DNA of 64,000 nt, taken from Corydoras sp. C115. Taxonomy: Eukaryota; Chordata; Actinopteri; Siluriformes; Callichthyidae. How positions within the stretch are numbered: position 1 is the first letter of the stretch; every line of letters begins with the position of its first letter. Of this stretch, positions 22,980 through 33,286 are shown in pieces. Position numbers and translations under genes: made by a program. The notes below the pieces were generated by a model. The model saw nothing but the letters and a program-made list of their open reading frames with translations, had not been told where the DNA came from and searched no databases. The stretch is from NCBI GenBank assembly GCA_019802505.1, contig JAFMOC010000007.1:14497001-14561000 (forward strand), given 5' to 3'.

Positions 22980-23244
22980 ATTCATTCATTCATTCATTCA
23001 TTCATTATTTTTTGCTTAATCCTCTACTAGGGTCATAGAGGTGTTCCCATGCCTATCCAGGGTAAACGTTTCGGGCGCTGGGCAGATACACTCAGGACAG
23101 GGCACACATTCACTTACACAATTTAGAGCATTCAATTTACCTTCCCCAGTAGAACCCCATACGGACAGAAGGAGAACATGGAAACTCCACCCAGATGGGG
23201 TGCTTAGAAGCGAACATGCAAACCACTAAGCCACCGTGCTGCCC
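22980..23244 (-). mobile_element. Family A SINE with internal deletions
   Basis: A long ATTC tail (about seven units), the 3' half, a shortened middle (the central domain is partly missing) and the head 'ccactaagccaccgtgctgc'. Minus-strand orientation. Confidence 0.9.
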
Positions 23245-23560
23245 CATTTAAGAACAATTATTATTATTTATGATAATAAATGTCAAGCACATTATAGCAG
23301 AACATCTTCGCACATCCTAATTTCACACATTTGAAATTCTTTAACAAATCAATTACTTTTTCGAATTTTACTTCTTATGTTTTATCCTATATTTTAATGT
23401 TTTTACAATCTGGAAGATTTTTACTACTTTTTTTGTAAACAATCATTATTAAATAGTCACTACCACAGAAGTAATATGTAACCAAAACACAAATCATAAC
23501 ACAGAGTGACCAAACTCTAACATTTAAAGATAAGTATTTTGTATAGCAACTAATAATACA

Positions 23561-23850
23561 GGGCGGCACATTCGCCTCTCAGTGCTGGGGATCCAGGTTT
23601 GAATCCCAGTCTGGGTGGAGTTTCCATGTTCTTCACGTGTCTGCTCTGGCTTGTTTCCGCAGCCTAAAAAACATGGATTCAAGTTAAATTAATTTGCCCC
23701 TTTTTTGGCTGTGTGTGTGTATGTGAGTGAGTGTGTCCAGTGATAGATTGGTGCCCTGTCCTGGGTGTATCTGCCCAGTGCCTAAAACATTCTCCCCTGG
23801 AGAACCCACACACGACCCTAGTAGAGGATTAAGTGAAAGATAAAGTATAA
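23561..23850 (+). mobile_element. Family A SINE with box A deleted
   Basis: It starts 'gggcggcac' and jumps straight to 'attcgcctctcagtgctggg', so the 'ggtggcttagtggttagc' box A segment is missing. A deletion of box A should abolish pol III transcription of this copy. The remainder runs to 'gaggattaagtgaaagata'. Confidence 0.9.
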
Positions 23851-25299
23851 ATGAACTAATAATTCGCTCTTAATCATTTCATGGCAACATGGAACCAACA
23901 TAGCTGTAAAAAACATTGTGTGCTGAGGGGCAATGATGGCAGTGTTCAGAGAGATAAAAGTACTATGCAGTTTTAATTTTCCTGCATGGTGCAGCAGACT
24001 ATTTTTGAGAACTCAACTGTATTATTTTCACAACTAGTTTTCCTTATGTCCCCACCCCTACTGCCTGCTGAGGAAAAAAATCTTTTTTCTGCAAATTACC
24101 TGTAGTAGGCAACACCCATGAGTACCACATTGAATGAATCATCATACATGAAGAGAATTGCTAAAGAAACCCTGGCTTGTGTGAGTATGTTTTTGTGTCT
24201 CTCAGTCTGTGTGCGACTGCTTCACTGTTTAAGACAAGTGTGAGAGTGCAAATGGATCCCATGTAGTCCCAGTCCACTGATCAATCCTGGTAGGTATAGC
24301 TCCCACAACCTAATGTATTCAGACTAATTAAAATGTGCCAGTGGGAAACTCCAGAATCCTGCTATTAAAACTGATTCTTCTAAATGCAGTGCAATTAGAT
24401 TTCCTACTGGCACACATGGCCCAGAGACCATCTGCACCAGTACTAACATGCTCACACTTACCAACTCATTTATGTTGTTTTTACTGAACAGAGGGTAGAC
24501 ACTGCATCGTGCTACTTCATTGTCACAATACTGTTAAGAAATGAGCTACATGAGGTCTGCTGATCGCTTTTGAGAGTTTTATGTAAAATTGGATGAGAAT
24601 TGTTTTAAGTATAGACATTTCTTGTAAACACAATACATTAAGAAATAGCTACTGTTAATTACTGAAATGTGCCTATGATAAAAAATGTTTAATATCTACA
24701 ATGACTCCACATGTTTTTGTTTAAGCTAGTGATCTAAAATGAAGTCTACATAAGCTATGCTGCACTCTGAAGATAAGAATGGCTTGAAGCAGCTCTGATG
24801 TACACAGAAACGCATTCCCTTTTCAGCAAAGTCCACTTGTTCATTTCAAATACTGTTTGTAATCAGAGAATTTACTGTTTTTGGCACATATATCAAATAT
24901 TACTTAATCATTTTAATACATAAATATAACTGGATCACATACAATGCTAAAAAACTCAATCACTATGACAACTGCATTTCTGCTCATGTTTATCTCCCCT
25001 TGAAATGAATTATTAAAAAAGAAATCCATACTTTAACATCAATGATATAGTATTTTTAGAGCCTTTAAACAGGAGGTGATGTGCTGGGTAAAGTATAACA
25101 ATGTTGTACACTTTTATCAGCTTTGAGTGACAACAGAGTCTGTATTGCAATACATTCTTCTCATCTTCTCATACAAACCTGTACTAAAACTTTTACATTT
25201 TATAAAGTTGTACATGTATGTAAAGTTACTTGTGCTGATTTAAAGTTTTTATTTTTTCAATTCACATCTCAGCTCAGTATTTATCTCTTAATATATATA
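23851..25299. other. No gene; unique-looking sequence
   Basis: No recognised repeat. The part at about 24180-24480 is less AT-rich and could be conserved non-coding sequence, but no specific motif stands out. Confidence 0.4.
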
Positions 25300-25578
25300 G
25301 AAGAGAACATTTCGGGTGCTGGGCAGATACACCCAGGACATTGCGCCAATCCATTCATGGGCACACACTAACTTACACAGACAAACACACATTATAAAGG
25401 GGCAATTTAGATAGGGAAAATTCACCTAGCAAGCAGCTATTTCACCTTCAATCCATGTTTTCGGACTGTGGGAGGAAACCTGAGAACCTGAAGAAAATGC
25501 GTGCAGATATGAATTGGGATTCAAACCTGGATCCCCAGCACTGAGAGGTGAACATGCTAACCACTAAGCCACCATGCT
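25300..25578 (-). mobile_element. Family A SINE lacking its tail
   Basis: Minus-strand copy from 'agaacatttcgggtgctggg' to 'ccactaagccaccatgctt'. The 3' end of the element is missing at the left. Confidence 0.9.
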
Positions 25579-25600
25579 TGTCAATTCAAAACATTAATTT

Positions 25601-25655
25601 ATTCATCCATTGTCTTACATCTTAATCCTCTACTAGGGTCATGGGGGACCCACAT
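25601..25655 (-). mobile_element. Family A SINE tail fragment
   Basis: 'ttcatccattgtcttacatc' and 'ttaatcctctactagggtca' are the 3' end of family A in minus orientation. Possibly the tail that belongs to an older copy; it is not contiguous with 25300-25578. Confidence 0.75.
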
Positions 25656-26102
25656 GGACATGGAGTTTACGGAGCTCATGGAGCTCTCTTTCCCCTCCCT
25701 TTCTTTCCTGCCATCCCCATCACCACCTTTCTCTATAATCTTGTACTTATCCTAGCTTGGTACCATGAAAATAGTGGCTAATTCTCTCAAAATTTGAGTC
25801 ACATGATTAGTCCCTCATGTGCATAGAAATGGGTGAAACCAAATCTACAAATGTAGGGATAAAGCATGGGTATGCAGTAAATTGCTGTTAGTCCCAGCCC
25901 TTATGGTGGGGCATTTCCCTTTGTGGTTGATATTTACAGGTAAAGCAGCAAGGTGGATGGGATTTCCCCAGCACAGAGACACACAACATTTCACAGATTT
26001 TGCTGCTTTGCTATTTTCTATATTTTTTTTCTATTTTCTATAACTCTTTTTGTGGTATACTCATGTAAAATAAAACGAATTCCTTAAAAAAACATTTATT
26101 CA
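25656..26102. other. No gene or recognised repeat
   Basis: Nothing recognised; includes a C/T-rich segment at about 25690-25735. Confidence 0.5.
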
Positions 26103-26330
26103 AGTTAAAGTTTATTTATATAGCACTTTGAACAATAGTACATTGTCATAAAGCAGCTTTACAGTGTTATAAGCCTAAAATGGCATGAAATAACTCCCTG
26201 TTATGTTGTTTTTTCAAGAAGAAACCTTGGACTAAGGCTCAGTGGGGGACTCATCCTACTTGAGCAGCCGGGCAGCATTAACAGTGCAGGACAGCCATGT
26301 ACAGATTGTATAGTGATCAGGTGTCCATAT
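26103..26330 (+). repeat. Dispersed teleost repeat
   Basis: 'aagtttatttatatagcact' with 'ttgaacaatagtacattgtc' and 'ataaagcagctttacagtg' is the start of a very common fish repeat; 'aagaagaaaccttgga' is its later part. The segment at 10250-10395 carries the middle section that is missing here. Class uncertain. Confidence 0.65.
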
Positions 26331-26876
26331 TTAACAACTGGAAAAACTATATAATTTCATTGAGGGCATCCCAAAGGACTGCCTGTCCAATATAAATCCA
26401 GATTCCATCCAGTAACTGTTGTAGCCGCAATTTATTTGACAAAAACATCATGTTTAGGCAAAGTGTTGAACATTCTTTTTTGAAAATGGCAATTCACCCA
26501 GGCATACTGCATATCATATTCTGGGCCAAATCCTGTTTATGACAATTTCTTTGTTTGTAACAGTCTACCTGCGTTCTGAAGATTTGGAGAGTTTTACTGC
26601 CATGGACTCAGAATTGTAATGCTTTGTTTGTTTTATTTTGATGAATAAAAAAGCATCACCAGATTGCTCCTGAATTATTGGTAGCAGTTACTATCATTTA
26701 ATAATGATAGTTTTCTTAGACAAAATTGTAAATGAGCCCAATTTTTCATATAAGAAACAAATGGTCATAGAATGCTTAACTGTTGGCAGTGCACCGCTTT
26801 TCTTTTCTGGACATCCATTTTCCAAAATAAATCAAACAATTAAAAGCTCCAAATAAGCTCTCTTACAAAAATAATA
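26331..26876. other. No gene or recognised repeat
   Basis: AT-rich, possibly decayed repeat, nothing assignable. Confidence 0.45.
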
Positions 26877-26983
26877 AAATTCAAAGAGAATTTATTGTCA
26901 TATGCACAGTGAGAAAACAGGTTTCCATGTACAATGAAATTTTTATTTTGCTCCTCACCAATAATGCCTTATATAATAATAAT

Positions 26984-27028
<45 letters not shown>

Positions 27029-27115
27029 AATAATAATAATAACAAATTACAATAAAGCAAAATATTAATATTGCCCAGCTAACATAAAAAGTGCAGTGTT
27101 CAGCTGGGCAAAGAA
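26877..27115 (-). mobile_element. LINE 3' end (L2-like) with triplet repeats
   Basis: On the minus strand the sequence ends 'ttcattgtacatggaaacct' then 'gtgcatatgacaataaattc', the usual terminus of fish L2/Maui-type LINEs. An (ATA/ACA)n run of about 75 bases (26972-27046) lies inside; it produces a Tyr/Cys-rich 104-codon frame that is not a gene. Confidence 0.5.
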
Positions 27116-27399
27116 AAGATAGAAAATTATGAGAAATGAGTGGATAAAATGGCATGAATTCTCTCACTGGGCTGGAGACCGTCTGGCATAGTGGAAGTGA
27201 TAGCTGTTTAAAAGTATTGGCAAGGTAAGAGGTATGAGCAATGATCAAGTGGCCTAAAATATTGGCCATGGCTATTAAAGCATCCAGGTCAAGCTCCCAA
27301 TCCTGGCAAGTCAGCTCATGTTGAATTTTTGGCTTTCGGGCTGCAAGATAAAGAGAAGCTAAAGCTGACTCATTTCAGCCACTACATGCCTTCAGTGTT
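27116..27399. other. Unassigned sequence between two relics
   Basis: It may belong to the adjoining LINE 3' end or Tc1 relic; no clear match to either. Confidence 0.4.
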
Positions 27400-28080
27400 C
27401 CAAATCTGCAGCTGTACAGCACCCCTGTCCAAAGTTGTATAAAGAGCTTACTGCAAGAATGCTCCTGGTAGGGATGGCAAATGTCCTGTCAGTTTGTTCA
27501 TGTCCTCAGGGCTTCTTTGCTGCCCTTCATGACCCATGCCCATCTCACAAAAGCCTTTACCACACTTTTCATGCAGATACACTCACACCTGCCCGCTGTT
27601 GTTTCTGAACACTTCACTGGTAGTAATCCAATACCATAACTAAATACTCCTTAGGAGAATGTTCTGGCACCTGCTGAACTTTCTTTGGCACCTCAAAGCT
27701 TTTTTTACAGGAACCAAACCTCACTCCTTGAAGTTATTAATGATACTATAAACATTTAATCCAGCTGATATCCTTCAAAAAGGTATGTCCATGCCTGTGG
27801 CACCTTTACTGATGATGATTACTTCACATTTTTCTTTAGAAGAAGACATTGATTTCAAACACCACCACACTTTTTACTACTTTTCTTTTCTTATTTGATC
27901 AGCATGATCGTGTCTTAGTTAACACCTATTTCTCATGTTAGCATGTCATTTTGTGATGGGGCTGAAATGCTGTATGAAATACTGTGAAGTTGCAATTAAT
28001 TTCAATAAAATTTTAATTAATCTGATGTATCTAGAGTTAATGTAAATTGCCACAGTAAGAGCTGAAGCAACAATTTTGTA
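27400..28080 (-). pseudogene. Tc1-like transposon relic (transposase on minus strand)
   Basis: Read on the plus strand the order is: 'catgacccatgcccatctca' region, 'actccttgaagttattaatg' (normally 'cccttgaagttcttgatgat'), 'gctgatatccttcaaaaagg', 'tgatgatgattacttcacat', 'tttcaaacaccaccacactt', 'gatcagcatgatcgtgtc', 'gggctgaaatgctgtatgaa', 'gttgcaattaatttcaa', 'gtaaattgccacagtaagag'. This is the 5' half of a well-known fish Tc1-like element in reverse, including the helix-turn-helix part of the transposase. No open frame survives. Confidence 0.75.
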
Positions 28081-28127
28081 AAAAAAAAAAAAAGTAACTC
28101 TGCCTGCACTGTAGAGGGATGGGATGT

Positions 28128-28390
28128 CTCATCTCATCTTAATTCTCTGTTAGGGTTGGGTGTTATCTCATGCCCATCCAGGGGAGATATATTCAGGACC
28201 GGGTGCCAATCCATCACTGGGCACATACTCACACAGACTCACCATGAATCAAAAAATGAAAAAACATTTTTTTGAGCTATTGGAAGAAAATGGGAACCCT
28301 GAGAAAACCCACACAGACACAGGTTGAACATACTAAATTCCACCCAGATTGTTTTGAACCTGGATTCCCAGCTCTGAGTTCTCTGAGAGA
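28128..28390 (-). mobile_element. Family A SINE, old and diverged
   Basis: Minus-strand copy: 'ggggagatatattcaggacc', 'gccaatccatcactgggcac', 'tttgagctattggaagaaaa', 'ctggattcccagctctgag'. The head is missing or unrecognisable. Confidence 0.85.
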
Positions 28391-28396
28391 AATTTA

Positions 28397-28615
28397 ATGT
28401 CATACAATAAAGTATAACTTCAAATTAGTGAGACTTAATGCGTGTCTGCATCTTAGTTTTCCATATAAGGCTTGGCTTTAATTGTCTTTAATTTGTGCAG
28501 TAATGTAAATTTGCATTTCTTATATTAAGTCCTTCCAATGACCAAACGTTCCAATTATGTCCTAATTATCAAAATCATAGATTTCAAGAAGAGAGTACTT
28601 TCTTTTTTATATGAT
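28397..28615. repeat. Duplicated segment, copy 1 (without SINE)
   Basis: Matches 30056-30079 plus 30383-30620 over about 215 bases. Shared words include 'gtcatacaataaa', 'aagtccttccaatgacca' and 'aattatgtcctaat'. The end 'gagtactttcttttttatat' resembles a Tc1-type terminus in the other copy. It holds no SINE at the position where copy 2 carries one. Confidence 0.75.
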
Positions 28616-28792
28616 GCCTTAACCACCATGTCACTGTGCCAGCTGGACTGGGATATGTCCTAAACTAATGATGCATTGGTTTTATTATGTAATATTATTC
28701 TTTTATTTAATATCCTGTAGTTATCTGTCATTTGGCCCAACCATCCATGATTCTCAGCAGACTTCCACCATATCAACATATTCCAATTAAAG

Positions 28793-28922
28793 GATTCCAT
28801 CCATCCATTATCTTTTGCTTTATGCTCTATTAGGGTCGCGGGGGGTTCCCCATGCCCATCCAGGGGAGAACGTCGCGGGCGCTGGGCAGATGCACCCAGG
28901 ACAGGGTGCCAATCTATCGCTG
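28793..28922 (-). mobile_element. 5'-truncated family A SINE with 8-bp target duplication
   Basis: Minus-strand copy from the ATCC/ATTC tail to 'gccaatctatcgctg', where it stops at the 'cagcgatag' point. The direct repeat 'aattaaag' lies at 28785-28792 and 28923-28930. Same truncation point, within a few bases, as 6128 and 49172. Confidence 0.9.
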
Positions 28923-28930
28923 AATTAAAG

Positions 28931-29599
28931 CATTGTTTAAAATTATTGCTATAAATACAAATTTATTTCTGAACTGAATTTTCAATGTTTGACTAGCAAC
29001 TAACCAACATTTTTAAATATCTTGCAGCAAGTAATAGTAATGACTGTATAGAATTTGACATCCATGTTAATATAACTCTTGTTAAACAAGGAAGAAACAT
29101 AAAAAAGGAACAATTTAACTTCTGTCATTTCCCTTATCTGCAGTTCCATCACACACAAAATCAATTGGATACAAAGTGTTTAGTGGTTTATGTCAACTTT
29201 GGCTGAATTGCCATCAAAAATAAAAAGTCATCGATTTAGATTGTTTGTCCTCTGAGGCTGTAGTGCCAACAGCAAGCACATCAAAGCGAGAGCACAAATA
29301 TTTTGGGTGAAGCAATTTCAATAGGGCAGATACTTCTAATCAATGTCTATTGTGATGTATGAAGGGACATAAAATTAGGTGTGGTTCAATCAGACAACAG
29401 TTTGTGAATGGGAGGCGGAGCTGAGGAAATGAGGGAGGAAATCTGTTCAGTGGGATATAGGAGCTATTAGAGAAAGAGAGGGAAAGAAAGAGCTTGAGAG
29501 TGGACCAGAACTGACACATGAGAAGTGTGTCCTCAATGAAACTTGTTGTGAGAACACTGCAAAGTGATTTATGTTAGGTATGTCAACACAGTTGTAGGC
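28931..29599. other. No gene or recognised repeat
   Basis: Unique-looking. The part 29380-29560 is purine-rich and less AT-rich; no motif assigned. Confidence 0.45.
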
Positions 29600-29865
29600 T
29601 TGTGGTTAAGGAACCAGCCTTGCGACCTTAAGGTCCTTGGTTCGATCTTGGCTCCTGATCCCACCAAGCACTATGGTTGAAGTACCCTTGAGCAGGGCAC
29701 CTAACCCCAATTGCTCCCCAGGTGACTTATACAAGGCTGCCCACCACTCTGGGCACGTGTGCTCACTTCACCGGTGTGTGTGTGTGTGTGTGTGTGTGTC
29801 ACTGCATGGAAGGGTAAATGTGAATGACAAATTCCTCTGTGTGCAAGCACAGTTGGCAAAATAGG
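29600..29865 (+). mobile_element. Family C tRNA-SINE
   Basis: tRNA-like head 'ggcttgtggttaaggaacca' and box B 'ggttcgatctt', then 'gagcagggcacctaacccca', 'ccccaggtgacttatacaag', a GT run (29775-29799), and 'gacaaattcctctgtgtgca' with 'agcacagttggcaaaatagg'. It is a separate family from A and B; the 75-codon frame over it is not a gene. Confidence 0.8.
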
Positions 29866-30055
29866 TCATTTACTTATCATAAAACAGTTTTTCTGAACAC
29901 CGCAAGCATATCTCCAGCACTGTCATTGCCTGTACCATCAAGTTTGTTACAGATGAATATTGTTAATAAATTCTTACCCTAACTGATAATCAACTGAACA
30001 TTAACTATTGAAATGTTCAATTGAAAATCAATTGATTTGTTCAATTTGTTCTTTA

Positions 30056-30620
30056 TTGTCATACAATAAATAATAACTTGTGGCATGGTGGCTTAGTGGT
30101 TAGCACATTTGTGGTAGCACTGGGGATCCGGGTTCAAATCGAAAAAAGGAGGTGGAGTTTCCATGTTCTTTCAGTGTCCGCGTGGGTTTCCTCCGGGTTC
30201 TCCAGTTTCCTCCCACAGTCCAAAAATATGGATTCAAGGTAAATTGGATGCTCTAAATTGCCCCATATAATGTGTGAAGCGTTCTCCCCTGGATGGGCAC
30301 CCCCCCCAGGGAATCTAGTAGAGGATTAACCAGAAGATAATGAATGAATGAATAATGAATGAATGAATGAAAAATAAATAAAAATAACTTCAATTAGCAA
30401 GGCTCAATGTATTTCTGCAAATCCAAGTCATGGATTAAACTTAGTTTTTTTTTTTTTTTAGAAATAAGGCTTTGCTTGGCTTTTTTTTTGCTTTAATTTG
30501 TACAGTAATGTGCATTTGTATTTATCACATAATAAGTCCTTCCAATGACCAGCTGTTCTAATTATGTCCTAATAAGCAAATTTATAGATTTTAACAAGGG
30601 TGTACTTTCTTTTTCACATG
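30056..30620. repeat. Duplicated segment, copy 2 (with SINE inserted)
   Basis: Paralogue of 28397-28615, interrupted by the family A SINE at 30080-30382. After the SINE it continues 'caattagcaaggctcaatgt' and ends 'ctttctttttcacatgactg', which resembles a Tc1-type terminus. It also has longer T runs (about 30447 and 30481) than copy 1. Confidence 0.75.
30080..30382 (+). mobile_element. Family A SINE with paralogous empty site
   Basis: Head 'gtggcatggtggcttagtgg', an odd insertion 'gaaaaaaggaggtgg' in place of 'ccaatctgggtgg', the central domain, an 8-base C run at 30300-30307, and a long GAAT/AAAT tail. Flanked by 'aataactt' at 30072-30079 and 30383-30390. The site without the SINE is present at about 28412-28420. 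Confidence 0.93.
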
Positions 30621-31409
30621 ACTGTATATATGTAAGATAGAATATAAGATGACAAGTCTTGGGTGAAAACATGTTGTATTATTATCTTTTAAGCACAAGA
30701 GATTTAATAAGGGAAGTAGTGGTGTTGATTTAAAAGCTTTGAACCATGGCTGAAAGGTAAGGAAGAAATTTTCAATACACCCTGTCTCGAGAATGGAGAT
30801 GTGACCCAGTGAAGTGAGGGTCATATTTCCCTCAGCCAATTTAATTGGTATTTTAAAGATATCTCACCCCTACACCATCTCTCCTGTCGGACTCTTTGAA
30901 GTGGAACATTGCAATTACACACAGGAGAAGATTTTACCCAGCTAATAGAGATCTGAGGCGTTTGCTTCGAGTCGCACTTGCCTGGTGTAATATGATGACT
31001 AATATGGTGACAGCCATTGTCTGTGTTCCTAAGGGAACACTTCAGAAGATTGGATTCAGAAAAAGACAAAGCATTTTTAAGAAATGCACTCTTGATATAA
31101 ACAAATGGATTTTAAATGACTGGAAATGTTTTATATTGTGTCAAAAGTTGAATGCACTGTGAGTGTTCTGTAAGTGTGGCTACAACACATGGCTTAATTC
31201 TTACAAACGCAAATCATCTGTTTAACATAATAATAACATACTCATGTAAGAAATGTATAACAAGCATATCACTCTGTTCTCATAAAAAGCATTTTCACAT
31301 CTATTTTCATGTTAACTTCAAAATAATGAAAATGGTAATTGCCTTTAAGAGGATTTGGCACTAACTCGACAGCTCACTGATTATACATAATATATTTTTA
31401 ATTAATATG
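30621..31409. other. Repeat-free stretch, possible conserved non-coding sequence
   Basis: No recognised repeat. Frames on both strands overlap at 30821-31162 without domain signal; about 30840-31060 is less AT-rich and might be conserved. Confidence 0.35.
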
Positions 31410-31419
31410 AATTATTTGA

Positions 31420-31761
31420 GGGCTGCACTGTGACTTAGTGGTTAACACGTTCACCTCTCAGCACGCTGGGGATCCAGGTCTGAATCCTGATCTGGGTAGA
31501 GTTTTCATGTTCTCCCTGTGTCCATATGGGTTTTCTCCCACAGTCCAATAACATGGATTCAAGGTAAATGCTCTAAATTGTGTCATGTAGTGTGTGTATG
31601 TGTGTGTTTGAGTAGGTGTGTGCCCTGTGATAGATTGGCGCCCTGTCCTGGGTGAATCTGCACAATGCCCAAAAACGTTCTCCCCTGGTTGGGCATAGGG
31701 AACGCCCCACCCACAACACTAGTCCCCTAGTAGAGGATTAATGGGAAGGATAATGAATGAA
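31420..31761 (+). mobile_element. Family A SINE abutting an L2 fragment
   Basis: Head 'gggctgcactgtgacttagt', box B region 'ggtctgaatcc', the central domain and the tail 'gaaggataatgaatgaa'. The tail runs without a gap into L2 coding sequence, and the first seven codons of the open frame there come from SINE tail. Flanked on the left by 'aattatttga' (31410-31419), which recurs after the L2. Confidence 0.93.
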
Positions 31762-32142
31762 ATTCAAAACTCTGCAGCCCGACTCGTGTTTAACCAGCCC
31801 AAGCGAACTCACGTCACTCCATTACTCACTTCCCTCCATTGGCTTCCTGTAGCTGCTCGCATTCAGTACAAGTCGCTGACTCTGGCATACAGAACCATTT
31901 CTGGATCTTCCCCCTCTTACCTTCACTCTATCTTTTCAAAATACACTCCGACTCGTTCACTTCGCTCCAGTGATGATTGTCGCCTGGCGATTCCACCTCA
32001 CCGAGGAGCTAATTCTCATTCTGTGGCGTTCACCACTGCAAAATGGTGGAACGATCTTCCCAACTCTGTCCGTAAGGCAGAATCTCTAAACAGTTTTAAG
32101 AAACTACTTAAGACGCATCTATTTACCAAATACCTGTTATAA
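31762..32142 (+). pseudogene. L2 LINE ORF2 fragment, C-terminal to the reverse transcriptase
   Basis: About 126 open codons beginning IQNSAARLVFNQ. They match the region after the RT domain of fish L2 LINEs: 'QNSAARL', 'LLTSLHWLPVAARIQYK', 'SRSLRSSD'-like (TRSLRSSDDC), 'WNDLPNSVRKAESLNSFKKL' and 'LKTHLF'. In an intact element this protein copies its own RNA into DNA at the target site. The fragment is 5'-truncated and lacks the endonuclease and the catalytic YADD part. The frame is free of stops up to the natural end, so the insertion is fairly young. The 3' UTR follows. Confidence 0.9.
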
Positions 32143-32330
32143 AAAAAAAAAATAATAAAATAAAAAAAAAAGGGGGGGGGGGGGGGCGCAGCTTCGAATA
32201 ACAATCAGGTTGATGAACTTACAGTATAGTTGGTTTTCCCCATGGCTCCTGACTTGTGGTGTTCTCATTTGTAAGTCGCTTTGGATAAAAGCGTCTGCTA
32301 AATGACTAAATGTAAATGTAATGTAAATAA
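32143..32330 (+). mobile_element. L2 3' untranslated region and tail
   Basis: An A-rich run, then 15 Gs (32172-32186), then 'ttctcatttgtaagtcgctt' and 'tggataaaagcgtctgctaa' with 'atgactaaatgtaaatg'. This tail is shared with family B SINEs and is the presumed recognition site for the L2 reverse transcriptase. Confidence 0.9.
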
Positions 32331-32343
32331 CTCAATTATTTAA

Positions 32344-32815
32344 GGGGGGCACGGTAACATAGTGGTTAGCAAGTCCACCTCTCAGCGCTGGGGATCCAGG
32401 TCTTAATCCTGATCTGGGTGGAGTCTTTATGTTCTCCTTGTGTCTATAAGGGTTTTCTCCAGGTTCCAGGTTCTCTGGGTTTTCTCATGGATTCCAGATG
32501 AATTGGCTGCTAAATTACCTCTTTCTAAATTGCCCCTATATAGCGTGTGTCTGTCTGAGTGAGTATGGGCTTAGCGATAGATTGTCCTGGAAGTCAGATA
32601 CACCTAGGACAGGGCAGTAATCTATTGCTGGGCGCACACTCACTCAGACACAGACACACACACACAAAACATAGATGGAATTTTGATATGGGACAATTTA
32701 GAGCAGCCAATTTACTTTGAAGCAACCTTGAACTAAAACATTCTCTCCTGGATGGGCGGGGAAACCCCTGCGACCCTAGTATAGGATTAAGCAGTCAGGA
32801 TAATGAGATGAGATT
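32344..32815 (+). mobile_element. Family A SINE with an inverted internal segment
   Basis: Head 'ggggggcacggtaacatagt' on the plus strand; the middle (about 32587-32720) reads as family A in the opposite orientation ('cagatacacctaggacaggg', 'gacaatttagagcagccaat'), and the end returns to plus orientation ('ttctctcctggatgggc', 'aggattaagcagtcaggata'). It is flanked by 'aattattt' at 32334-32341 and 32816-32823. Confidence 0.85.
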
Positions 32816-32966
32816 AATTATTTGAATATAAATGTTGTGTTTTTTAATAATTTACATTCACATTAGCTTAAAATGCCGAATGTTGAAGTCGAAAAAATTT
32901 GACAGCAAAAGTTCAGAGTGGCATAAAGAAGTCATAAAATAAAAGGTTTTCATAAGAATATATATA

Positions 32967-33165
32967 GGGCACGGTAGCTCTGTGGTTATGGCATTGGGCT
33001 ATCAATCTGAAGGTTGGCAGGTCCCAGGTCCACTGAAGTTACCAGTGTGGGTCCTTGAGCAAGGCTCTTAACCCTCATTGCTCCAAGGATGTTGTGATTA
33101 ACCCTGTGTTCACCTTGTAAGTCGCTTTGGATAAATGTATCTGCTAAATGACCAAATGCAAATGT
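32967..33165 (+). mobile_element. Family B SINE
   Basis: Head 'gggcacggtagctctgtggt', 'actgaagttaccagtgtggg', 'ccttgagcaaggctcttaac', and the tail 'gtaagtcgctttggataaat'. Box B is altered (caggtcccaggtcc), so it is probably transcriptionally dead. Confidence 0.9.
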
Positions 33166-33286
33166 AGAATATACATTAATTATATTACATGCACTATAAT
33201 CCACACAATTTTCAGTCACTATAGCAGTTGTGATACATTTCCGCAAGTGTATAATTCACCTCAATCGTTGGTGTTAATCCCATATA

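Noticed and set aside
26955..27269. 104-codon minus-strand frame
   Set aside because: Its Tyr/Cys repeats come from the ATA/ACA triplet run; the rest overlaps a LINE-like end.
30821..31162. Overlapping 82- and 88-codon frames as a gene
   Set aside because: Opposite strands, no domain; more consistent with constrained or chance non-coding sequence.
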